A stretch of 64,000 bases of DNA from Naegleria lovaniensis (taxonomy: Eukaryota; Heterolobosea; Eutetramitea; Acrasida; Naegleriidae), in the NCBI RefSeq assembly GCF_003324165.1, contig NW_025407870.1, positions 62,001 to 126,000 on the forward strand, in the 5' to 3' direction. Below are positions 54,503 to 64,000 of the stretch, in pieces (positions within the stretch are counted from its first letter, which is position 1; every line of letters starts with the position of its first letter). The translations under genes were made by a program, and so were the position numbers. The notes under the pieces are model-generated. The model worked only from the letters and a program-made list of their open reading frames with translations. It was not told where the DNA came from and made no database searches.

Positions 54503-56852
54503 ATGCCCATCTCGTTTAACAAACACAACCGTTGTCATTCTCAAACACTTCGAGCGAAATGCACCAAATGTTTACAGTATTCAAGCAAAACAACGAATAT
54601 TATTCTGGTTCTTTTCATCACACAGGGTCTATTGGGAATATTAGCCACGTTCTTCCTCCTCTATTCGACCGGTGTTAGTATTCATGCGAAAACACAAGAC
54701 ATTACTACAGCACAACATTTGCACAACGTGCAATCTGAAATTGGCAAGTTAACAAGAACAGCTTCTACTGCCATTAATATTCTCGATTACCGATTATATT
54801 ATGGTACTCCTATGAACATTATTAATTTCATGTTATGGAAGAAAGTATTTGTGCATTTGGGAGAATACTTTTCAAATCCTGCTGTCATGTTTCAATTTGC
54901 ACGATATGATCATGATTTTGTTGGTTTCTACAATAACACATTTGAACTCACAGTAGGTAATGTCACAACCTTGTTTGCTATTTCGCATAGGGATGAGAGA
55001 GGACCCTTACTTTCGGAGAAGGATCTGCAGTTCATAAGGAGCGGTTCACAATTCACACATACAACCTTGTCGAGGCCTTGGATACGTCAATTCTTTTCGA
55101 AAAATGTGTCACGACCATACTGGACCGATGTCTTCACCAATGTGTACAAGGAGAAAGCAGTGACCTTTGTGTTACCCATCTACATTGATGAACACGTTTC
55201 TAAATTGCAACAACGAAGACTGAAAATGGCGAATAGCACAGCCATCACCTCTAGAAAATACCCTCGTCAAACACCGTTAGAACATTTGTTTGGGGTGGTT
55301 GGAGTTCAGTTTACCCTTAATTTCTTGAATACCTTATTGAGAAATGTCTCAAACAAAGGTGAGCATTGCTTCATTGTCAATTCTTTTGGAACAATCATTG
55401 CCAGCACGACACATCTCTTTCCAATTGATTATCGAATTACATTGACGCACAACAAGCTTTCCCAAGAGGCCATAGTGTCCTTAATGATGGTCACAGAAAA
55501 TGGAAAACCCACAACCATACCTTCCTCACAACTACGCAAATTACTTGTGAAAACAGCTCCTGTCACTGATGTTCATGGTTTGAATTGGACGATGGTGGTG
55601 GTTAGTTTCGAGAGAGAGTACATTTCTGAAATTTTGAGAAATGGGATATATGCTGTGCTCGCCTTCCTAGTGTTGTTCATTCTACAAATTATATTCGTCT
55701 TCTTTCTATTGCAATATATCAATCATGGCCTGTTCAATATCACGAAAAATGTGAACAATCTTGTCACGTTACAAGGAATTAACAAGTTTTTTAAAAAAAG
55801 CCATTCTCCTCTGATTGATATTCGAGATATGAGCAATAGGTTGAATACTTTACAGAGTGGTTTGATCTCGTTGACTCCCTATATTCCTCATATTGTAGAA
55901 AAGAAAATGCAATCTAAACTTCCAGAGAATGCTCGCCTTGGAATGAGTGTGAGAAATATGACTGTCATGTTTAGTGGAATTTCAAACTTCACTACTTTGG
56001 CAGAGAATACAGACACGTCATTGTTTTTGGAAGCGACTACAGAGTTTTTTGAGATTGTTTGTCGCTCGGTTTCAGTTCATGGTGGAATTATTGACAAGAT
56101 CATGGAAGGTACAGTCATGGCATTTTGGAATGAAGAATCATTTGAATGTCCCAACCATGAAATTTGTGCATGTCGGGCAGCACTGGAAATTATGGAGCAA
56201 GTGAAAGCAGTGGAGGTATTGTGGAAGCTTCGTAGTTATCCTAAACTGCATGTTCATGTGGGAATTAATAGTGGTGAGATGAACTGTGGATGTAAGTGAA
56301 ACAACTCGTGTATAATTGTCAACAATAATTTACGAGTTAATGTTGAAATATTGAAACATTGAAAAAGGTATGGGATCCATGACGAGAGTGAGTTACACAA
56401 CCATTGGCGATAATGTCAATGTTGCAAGTCGATTACAACAGTTGGCTGAACGTGTGTCATGGCACATTATCATTGGAAGTAACACATATCATGTCGTAAG
56501 GCATCACTTTGTGTGCTTATTTGTGGATTTCATCAAGCTTAAAGGAAAGAAGCGTCCCGTATTGGTGTATGCTCTTAAATGTTTCTCCAAAGAAGCATCT
56601 GAGTTGGACAAAAAGTTGGAAAAGGATTTGAACACATGCAAACATTATTTGGCAAAAGGTGAATGTTATCATGTTCGCCAAGTGTGTGAGAAGCTCGTAC
56701 AGATTGATGGAAAGTGTCCCGTTCCTAGGTATTTGTTAAATCGTGCGTTGGAATTAATAACCAAAGCAGAGGTTGAAGAAAGGGCCCTCTCGATATGGAG
56801 TATTTCTTCGCGTAGTGATTCGTTGAGTAGTCATTCTACTGCTTCACAGTAA
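54503..56852 (+). CDS. Class III nucleotide cyclase homologue lacking metal-binding Asp (two exons)
   Basis: Exons 54503-56291 and 56368-56852 join in phase to 757 residues. Layout: a short cytosolic leader, a transmembrane helix (IILVLFITQGLLGILATFF), an extracellular sensor-like domain of about 320 residues (probable Cache fold), a second helix (VLAFLVLFILQIIFVFFLL), then a cyclase domain at about residues 485-700. Normal cyclases use two Asp for metals; here FSDI is FSGI (Gly492) and the KxxGD site is KIMEG (Gly536). The transition-state Asn and Arg are kept (IGDNVNVASRLQQ). So it cannot hold metals itself, but looks like the C2 half of animal adenylyl cyclases. Catalysis would need a partner subunit; that is an inference. 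Confidence 0.85.
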
Positions 56853-56938
56853 CATGAATTTCTTGTTGTGAATTAGCCCTGTTCCTAATTTCAGTACAAG
56901 TTCATACTAGGTTTAACAGAATACGCTCTAGAGTATCA

Positions 56939-58629
56939 TTAAATTGATGCCTTCACATGTTGCATCTTTTGCAAATGTATAGACACCGAGTTCTTGTTCT
57001 CATTTCTATTTTTCAATTGACCACAAGCTCCCAATATATCTTGTCCTTTGCTGTGTCGAATAGGTGCATGAATTCCATTTCGATAAAGAAATTTAGAAAA
57101 TTCTTCAATTCTTTCATGAGATGAACAATTAAATCCACTTCCTTCCCACTCATTGAAAGCAATTAAATTGACAGAGCATGGAATATCTTTCACAAGATGG
57201 ACTAGTCGTTGAGCGTCATCAATAAAGTCATTCACATGATCCAACATGACGTATTCAAAAGTAATGTGACGAGTATTGTTTTTGAAACACTTTTCGCGGA
57301 GTGTGTCAAAGAGTACCTCTAAAGGAAAAATCTTGTTCAAAGGAACAAGTTGGTCTCTCATTTCGTTAGTTGTTGCGTGTAAACTGATGGCCAAGTTCAC
57401 TCCCAGATCATTCACAACGTTAGGAATTAAGTTACAAACCCCTGAAGTGCTCACAATAATTTTTCTTTTTGAAATTCCACAACCATCACACAAAATTTCA
57501 CATGCCTTTTGGACATTTTTGTAATTATACAGAGGTTCTCCTGTGGTGTGTGACATATGTATGGTAAATATATGTTATCATTTTGATCAGATTAATATAA
57601 TACGTGCAAACAATATCCATTGCTATAGTGTCGCAAAGCAGTTGACATCAACTCACCTTCTCCCATAAATACAATATTATTGACAAGAGCTTTTTCAACG
57701 GTGGCTTTCTTGCGCTCTTCCTCACTCATATAAATTGGAAAATCTTGCAAGTGATGTTTAATACTCACAAGCTGGCTCACAATCTCCGAAGCAAGTAAGC
57801 TATTTGGTGAACAATAATTATGTGAAAATCATGATGTGAAAATTCGTTAATATTTGCTCATATTTTCAACCACGTACTTTCTTTCGATTGGCGCTGTACC
57901 AGTTCTACAAAAAGCACAACTTAACGAACAACCAACTTGGCTTGACAAACATACAGTGCCTCTTCCGAACGAATCTGTAGCTTTAGGAGGATGATAAATA
58001 TAAACAGCTTCCACTTTGTTAAATTCTTTTTGTTGCTTGGGAAGCTTTTTAGTGGACGAAATTGTTTTTGTGTCTACATCAGCATCACCCTTGTTATGAC
58101 ATGTTGTTGTGTTGGTGGCGAGTTGATTTTCTGATTTTACAAATTTGGGATTTTCAAAAGCAAACAAAAACTTGCGTGTATGCTTGTCCTTCTTTGATAA
58201 AACCTCTTCCTCTATATTTCCCACTAAATCAATGGAATATAATTCCGAGAGTGATTGTCTATCGGCTTTACTCAATACTGTAATATCATTAAAATTTCGT
58301 GCTCCGAATCGATACATGAATTTATAAATTTCATCCAATCGGAAAGATGATGCAATATGTGGATGAGTCTTTTCTAAAAGTTGTTTCATTTCATCCTTGC
58401 TCATTCCCATCAGGCGTGTTTTGTTTGATGGAAAATCAGGACTTGAAATTTCGTTCATATTCGTAATATTGGATGTTGTTTTCAAAATTGAATTAGAACA
58501 ATTTGTTTTGAAATTCCTCCGTATACATTGGTTGTGAGTATTGAAAATTTCAATTTGTTGTCTCGGAGAGGACTCAACAATAACACTCGAACGACGATAC
58601 ACAGATTGCTTCAAAAAACTTTTAAACAT
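56939..58629 (-). CDS. RlmN-type radical SAM rRNA/tRNA adenine-C2 methyltransferase (three exons)
   Basis: Exons 58629-57878, 57799-57657 and 57540-56939 join in phase to 498 residues. The radical SAM site is GCSLSCAFC (CxxxCxxC), just after the RlmN/Cfr Cys in GTVCLSSQVGC. Later motifs are MGEGEPLYNY (across a splice joint), STSGVCNLIP, NLAISLHATTNEMRD, RHITFEYVMLDHVND, VNLIAFNEWEGSG and the methyl-carrier Cys in ACGQL. Bacterial RlmN methylates A2503 of 23S rRNA and A37 of some tRNAs. The N-terminus is rich in Arg, Ser and Phe with few acids (MFKSFLKQSVYRRSS), consistent with mitochondrial import, so mitochondrial RNA is the likely target. Confidence 0.9.
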
Positions 58630-58898
58630 TTTTTTTTGTAAACGACGAACGAAATTTAATAATTAAACAGTCTGCTGTTCGATTACACTTAAATTGAAAA
58701 TGTTTCAATATGTTTTGAAAACCATAAGTACCATTATTCAAAAAAGAACCTTCCACTCTCGATCTGTTTTGAAAAAAGATGATCATTCAAAAAACTACGT
58801 GTACTTGTGTTCATGGTTCTTTCTGTACGCGGAAAATTTCAACACCTTAAAAAATCAACGTGGTTTTTATTTTGTTCAAAAACCAAACACAAAAAAAA

Positions 58899-60158
58899 AT
58901 GCAACAAATTCCAGTACTGAGATTTTGCACTCTTCGTAACGAATGGGAGGAATATTTATCTCCAATGACCACTTTGAGAGAAAAAGAATGGAAATCTTTA
59001 CAAATTTCTCCTCTTTTATACCCTGAAGAAGAAAACGGCCTTAAAATAGGTACTTTCAATATCATGGCAGAAATCAAAGCACCTATCAAAAATTCCATTG
59101 TGAGAGATGTCGAACGTTTTCACTACACCATAGAACTATTGAAAAGAGAAAATTTTGATGTACTTGGTCTCAATGAGGTCACTCCAGAATTTCTATTATT
59201 GCTTCAACAGAATACGTTCTTTCAAGAACATTACTTTTTCAGTGACATTGTGGAAGAGAGTCAAGATGAGACTTGTTTGAAAACACGAAATACATCATTG
59301 GGAAGAAATAGTCAAGGAAATTTAATTTTATCTAAATATCCTCCTTTGGAATTATTTAAATTGGAAGATCCCATCGTAAAACCAGTGTTGTTCTGTACAT
59401 TTTCACATCATACTTGTGACAACCAAAATAATGACTCGGACAAGGAAACATTATGTATCATTAGTGCTCATACCAGTGCCTACAGTCATAACGTGAAAAG
59501 ACGAGAAGTTGAACTAGTTCATATCACTCAACAAGAGTATTTAAATCGTATGGATGAAGTCATTCTCATGGGAGATTTAAATATACATTTAGATGTCGAA
59601 GAAAAGACTATTGAATTAATTCAATATGAAGATTTATGGAACGAGACGCATGATTCAACTATTCAAAAAGGTTTCACATTCGATTCCTATCTCAACACAT
59701 TCATTCGATGTAAATATTTGGGAATGGAAATTCGAAGAATGCGATTGGATCGAATTTTAATACGAAAAAGTCCACATCGACGAATGACTGCACAAGGAAA
59801 GATGGAACTATTTGCCAATGAACCACTGTGTCAATGGAAACAAAGCTCTTCATCTTTCTCTCACTCATTGAAAACTCCCTTATGGTGGAAAGCATTTCAT
59901 TCATTGAAATTGGCCTGCCAATCGGATTATTTGTTCTGTTCTGATCATTTTGGATTGAAAGTGACCTTGAAGAAATTTGAAAATTCAAATCAAATGGAAA
60001 GACATGTCAAGGAAATGATGAAACAACTACCTTGTGTCAAAGATTCACTTGCTGAGGATGAAAATGTACAACCTTACTCGAATCATCGAAGAGTTTTTTT
60101 AACCTATGTGGTGATTGTTGTATTCAGTGCAATCATCTTTCGATTTTTATTCATGTGA
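58899..60158 (+). CDS. Endonuclease/exonuclease/phosphatase family protein with C-terminal membrane anchor
   Basis: 419 residues from ATG 58899. EEP-fold motifs: LKIGTFNIMA (metal-binding Asn), VLGLNEVTPEF (catalytic Glu), QGNLILSKYP, ISAHTSAYSHNVKRREVELV, LMGDLNIHLD (Asp and Asn), MRLDRILIRK and SDHFGLKVTL (catalytic Asp-His). A single hydrophobic helix at the very end (YVVIVVFSAIIFRFLFM) suggests a tail-anchored enzyme. The family includes TDP2, nucleases and sphingomyelinases. Overall pattern and size are closest to TDP2-like or other phosphodiesterase members, but the substrate is open. Confidence 0.8.
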   Translation: MQQIPVLRFCTLRNEWEEYLSPMTTLREKEWKSLQISPLLYPEEENGLKIGTFNIMAEIKAPIKNSIVRDVERFHYTIELLKRENFDVLGLNEVTPEFLLLLQQNTFFQEHYFFSDIVEESQDETCLKTRNTSLGRNSQGNLILSKYPPLELFKLEDPIVKPVLFCTFSHHTCDNQNNDSDKETLCIISAHTSAYSHNVKRREVELVHITQQEYLNRMDEVILMGDLNIHLDVEEKTIELIQYEDLWNETHDSTIQKGFTFDSYLNTFIRCKYLGMEIRRMRLDRILIRKSPHRRMTAQGKMELFANEPLCQWKQSSSSFSHSLKTPLWWKAFHSLKLACQSDYLFCSDHFGLKVTLKKFENSNQMERHVKEMMKQLPCVKDSLAEDENVQPYSNHRRVFLTYVVIVVFSAIIFRFLFM

Positions 60159-60472
60159 ATTTTAGATTCACCCTTACTCGCCAAATCAAACAACTTGTAG
60201 AGGATCAAGATCAGCTCGCACTCAAAAACGTGCAAATTGTAGCTACAAAAACCTGTTTCATTATAAAATTAATGTTCGTAAGAATTAGTATATATCTGTA
60301 ATTTCAGTTCATTACGAGTTGACAGTAATTGTTCGAGTTTCTCGAAAACTCAGCCGCCAAAATACTTTTACTTTTGTTTAAACAAAAAAATTCCTCAGAT
60401 CAGTTTGAGAACTCCAAAGACTCAGACTACTACTACTTGTTGAGGCTCGGGTCTTTCAAACAGAGCAAGCTC
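60159..60472 (+). other. Intergenic region
   Basis: 314 bp before the first ATG of the CTFKP-repeat gene. The coding frame is open in part of this stretch (from a TTG at 60329) but has no ATG. Nothing else recognised. Confidence 0.4.
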
Positions 60473-62960
60473 ATGTCGGATCAAGAACAAGAGAGGGATT
60501 GGACTTTTGAGAATTCTCAACCTCCACACCGATCCAAATCATCATCTACTTCATCGTACTCACCATCCATGGCATCATCATCCTCTGAGTTTGAAATGTC
60601 TTGTATGGAGGATTGGATGCTTCAAGATTTTTCCAATACAACCACTACTACGGATCTGAATGCTCATCATGTGCATTTGCATCATCACCTCCAGCTTTCG
60701 GAAGAGCAGAAAAATGAAACAAATTCATCCACACAAAACGCCTTGCTAGAGGCTTTAGGATTGGAAGAGGACGAGCATGGTAATTTAGTTTCAAACGCTG
60801 CCTCGTATTTGGAAGATGATGAGGATTTTGAAGTGTCTAGATTTATTGAAAATTATTGTTCTGCAGTGCCGTCATCATCCGATAATCATATTTTCGCAAG
60901 CGACAATGGTTTGAACAATCGCTCAGCAAATTTTGAAAACAGTTTCAGCAACAAAATCACAAAGCAGACAACATTTGATACAATCTTGAAAAAAGAGAAA
61001 CAACAACAGCTAACATCAACTAAAAAGCGTGAAATAATACTGAATGACAGTATTGAAAGCGCAGAAGATTACGCAGCCTCGGAAAACACAAATCAGCAAC
61101 AAAAAACTCTTTCACCGTCAAAAGACGCCAAAAATTCTGCGTTAGAATGGAATCTCCCAGTATTAGAGGACTCATCACTTCATATTGCCAAGCTCACGTC
61201 CAATTCTTCCAAGTTGAACAACTCCTCTGATTTACATTTGAAGGAAATTGATGGCATGATTCAAAATATTCTTCAAAAATATCAAACTCCACAAAAGCAA
61301 CAACAAGCAAATAATGCCTACACCAATCATGCTTCTACGGTTTCCTCCAACAGCCCACAATGTGAAAAATCCAACCGTCCACTAATAGTGGCGTCTTCAT
61401 CGTCCTCGAAATCTGTCAAGCCGCCATCCCAACCATCTTCTTCCATTAACTTATTAGCCCAATATAGTTCACCAAAAATTAAGAGCCCTAAGACATCTAA
61501 AACAATTGATGCATCATCCTTATTGAAAAAGTCTCCAACAAGTTCAATTCCACGCTCTAAAAATTCAACAAGCCTCTCAGAAAACGCTTCGCGGCCAAAC
61601 ACGACACGTACTCATGAAATTTCTAAAACATCTTCAACAAGTTTTCGAGAAAAGGAAGGAGAGTCATTTTTTGAGAGAGCTGTAAATTGGAAATCCAACG
61701 TTGAAAAAGCAAGAAAGCAAAAAGAAAAAGAATTGGACAGATCCATCAAACAAGAATGTTCGTTCAAACCAGAAATTAATCCAATGTCTTTAGGCAAACG
61801 AGACGACGATATTGATGTTCATGATCGATTATACATTGACTCATTCAGAGCGTCTGATAAGAATGACGAGATACGACACAAATTAACCGAGGAAGAGTTT
61901 AGAAAAACGTGTACTTTTAAGCCAAAATTGTTGAACAAGTTTTCAGTCTCCTCCAAGTACTTGGATATTTCTCCGAAAAAGGTTCCTTCATCCATCCAAG
62001 AAGAACCCTTAGATGAAGAATGTACATTTAAACCTCAAACCAATGACTCTATATTTTTTAACAAGAGCTGTATGGATTATTTGAGCGAAGATGCTTTCTC
62101 ACGGCTCAGCAAAAGAAAAACACCAAATATTTCTCGTTCTGATCAACATGTAGTTGACAATGAAAAGTTTGACATGCTGTTCATGAGTCGGCCGAAAAGT
62201 GCAGGTAAATTCAGACCCTCTTCGAATTTTCAAGAATTTCTAAAACGGCAACAGGATTTAATTGAAGATCGAGATAGAAAAGTAGATTTTATCAAAATGA
62301 CAGAACATCCTTTCAAACCGTCACTAAATGAGAAGAGTGTTGCAATAGTGAATCGAACTGAGTTTGAGAAGAGATGTGAATTTTATCAACAACGAAGGGA
62401 ACTTTCTGTAAGTTATAGCGTGGTTTTTATGTGCTTGTTTTTGTTGCAAACAAGTGGTATCATCTTGACATGAAATTTTTACACCTTAATGACCACGTTC
62501 ACTTCAGTTGAAACGAGCGGTACACGAAGTACAACAACAATGTACATTCAAACCAAACATCTCTGAAAAGGCAAGAAACCAGCCACAAAAATCAGTCAAT
62601 CAACTCTGTAGAGATGGATTGGATCAAAAAGAACGAAAATTACAACAAATGCAACAGGAATTGCTGGATAAAGAGCTTCAAGGAGCAACATTCAAGCCAA
62701 ATCTTTCCAGAACTAAGGACAAACAATTATCAACGTCGATTGTCAATAATTCTTTCTTGTTGGAAAAGAGGCAACATGCAAGAGAAAGGAAAATGCAAGA
62801 GATTGCCTTCGAGAATGAAAGAAAACTCATGAGCGAATGTACGTTCAAACCTGTGATTCACGACTCTCCAAGTTACGTGAAAAAGATTGCTCGCTCCATG
62901 TCAGCCACACGAACGAGGAATGCATCTCAATCACTCAATGAAAAACCTCAATGGAGGTAG
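60473..62960 (+). CDS. CTFKP-repeat protein, possibly cytoskeletal (two exons)
   Basis: Exons 60473-62407 and 62508-62960 join in phase to 795 residues from the first ATG. The N-terminal two thirds are Ser/Asn/Gln-rich and disordered. From about residue 420 a charged helical region bears repeated short motifs: ECSFKPEI, CTFKPKLL, ECTFKPQT, HPFKPSLN, QCTFKPNI, ATFKPNLS and ECTFKPVI, spaced about 30-90 residues apart. Similar [CT]FxP motifs recur in uncharacterised protist proteins, often linked to the cytoskeleton or flagella; I treat this as a weak hint. No membrane helix or signal. I do not recognise a named family. Confidence 0.7.
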
Positions 62961-62995
62961 ATTAAGAACGTAAAAATTTCAAAAAAACTCAATGT

Positions 62996-64000
62996 TTATT
63001 TCTTTTCACCTGGTCCAATTTCAAAATCAATACTCGGTATACGAGTTAAAGAGTCGTTTGAGGGCAACATGTGAATTTGCTGCAGCCAATGAGAATGATC
63101 TTTTTCTGGAGATACCACCTCTGGTTTTTTAAACGTCTCAACGCTGGGTACATCCATTTTCACAAGATCCATATTACTCACAGAGATGTTCTTGTATAGA
63201 ACAGAGTTCAGAGGCGTAATGAAAGGACTCTTCACAAGAATCTTATCTCGCTCAATGACTACTTCTTTTGTTAGTGAAGGAGAAATTGCTGCAGTTGTAG
63301 TGATTGGCTCAGTTAGTTTGGAGGTACTAGTGTTTACCGTTTCAATGGATTGCATTTCGTGGAGATCAAAAGGTTGCAGAACGGTCAAGCTTGGAATTTG
63401 TCTCATGGAATCAGAAGAGGTCGATCTGGAAAAGTGACTACTACTTCTGTCGTCTGCTGCTTCGTTTTTGCTTTCAGAATCCTCGTCGTCGTCATCGGCT
63501 GATGTATCAAGCAGAGAAAGACTTCCATGGCTCATACTTCTTGGAAGACCCCCTGATGGATTTCTCTTCAAAAGACAGTTCGAAGAAGAGTGTTCGAATC
63601 CTGAGTGGGCGCTGTTGACACTGTTTTGTTGAAGTGGCATTGCTTGCTTAGATTCTACCAATATTTTTCCGTCATCTTTCGATTCCAAAGCAAGAGAGCT
63701 GTTTGACGATACGTTGGTCATTGGTATATCTTCCAAGCGAAGAAAGTCAGAAATTGTAGAACTGTTTCGTTGTAGTAATCGTTCTTGACTGCTTCTTGAC
63801 GTTCGGAGTATGGATTCATCCGTTAGATCCGCCTTAAAAAAGCTATCAATACTATTGAGACTTGGAAGCTTATTTTCTGAAGTTGCAGGAATTGAATTGG
63901 TGAGTTCAGTTATGAAAGGAGGAAGTTCAGTCATGGTTGGAAGAGTAACCGAAGAAGAAGGAAGAGGGCTTGTCGAACTCGACGACGAATGGTAAGGAAA
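62996..64000 (-). CDS. Ser-rich disordered protein, 5' end outside the window
   Basis: The frame stays open to the right edge of the window, so the start is not seen; 334 residues are present. Composition is Ser, Asp, Glu and Thr-rich with likely phosphosites (RNPSGGLPRSMSHGSLSLLD; SADDDDEDSESKNE; SRSTSSDSMRQIPS). Short repeated RxxS basophilic-kinase-type sites are visible. No globular domain is seen in this part, which may be the regulatory tail of a larger protein. It is convergent with the CTFKP-repeat gene and only 35 bp from it. Confidence 0.6.
   Translation of the reverse strand, partial: FPYHSSSSSTSPLPSSSVTLPTMTELPPFITELTNSIPATSENKLPSLNSIDSFFKADLTDESILRTSRSSQERLLQRNSSTISDFLRLEDIPMTNVSSNSSLALESKDDGKILVESKQAMPLQQNSVNSAHSGFEHSSSNCLLKRNPSGGLPRSMSHGSLSLLDTSADDDDEDSESKNEAADDRSSSHFSRSTSSDSMRQIPSLTVLQPFDLHEMQSIETVNTSTSKLTEPITTTAAISPSLTKEVVIERDKILVKSPFITPLNSVLYKNISVSNMDLVKMDVPSVETFKKPEVVSPEKDHSHWLQQIHMLPSNDSLTRIPSIDFEIGPGEKK

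Overview
The window looks like nuclear DNA of a free-living heterolobosean amoeboflagellate, most likely Naegleria. The evidence is AT-rich sequence, closely packed genes on both strands, few and short introns (GT-AG apart from one GC-AG candidate), NHL-BTB and EGF-repeat proteins typical of such amoebae, F-box and class III cyclase-like proteins, and an OrfB/TnpB-type Fanzor nuclease, a family already known from Naegleria lovaniensis. The genus is an inference from gene style; I could not run a search.

Layout. 1-5.8 kb: the 3' part of a huge EGF-repeat membrane protein. 5.9-11.7 kb: two NHL-repeat genes (one fused to BTB), a small unknown gene with a decayed copy, and a secreted protein. 11.9-14.4 kb: two tandem Rab7-type GTPase genes. 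14.6-19.6 kb: a 1668-residue coiled-coil protein. 19.8-21.3 kb: RACK1 and a tRNA-Ala(AGC). 21.4-27.9 kb: a five-exon SUT/SLC45-type sugar transporter and a membrane-anchored purple-acid-phosphatase-like enzyme. 28.5-31.7 kb: a mobile island, with a TIR-bounded element holding a decayed intron-containing gene, directly followed by a damaged Fanzor. 31.8-44.9 kb: two very basic proteins (one secreted and about 30% arginine), an RGS-START protein, an F-box/DUF1963 protein, coiled-coil, RGG/RRM and Ras-type genes. 45.1-45.4 kb: a second, nearly identical 296-bp 3' fragment of the same Fanzor. 45.6-64 kb: a dioxygenase/F-box/actin-like fusion, a NOPCHAP1-like protein, SRP54, a TPR-F-box protein, a class III cyclase homologue lacking its metal-binding aspartates, an RlmN-type radical SAM methyltransferase, an endonuclease/exonuclease/phosphatase protein, a CTFKP-repeat protein and a Ser-rich protein cut by the right edge.

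There is no single operon-like pathway. Themes that recur are ubiquitin-ligase adaptors (three F-box proteins and a BTB protein), vesicle and signalling GTPases (two Rab7, one Ras, one RGS), and housekeeping translation and targeting genes (RACK1, SRP54, tRNA-Ala, RlmN). The parts most worth following up are the Fanzor island with its young 3' copy and the three-domain dioxygenase/F-box/actin-like protein. All exon borders were set by eye from splice signals, reading phase and family conservation.
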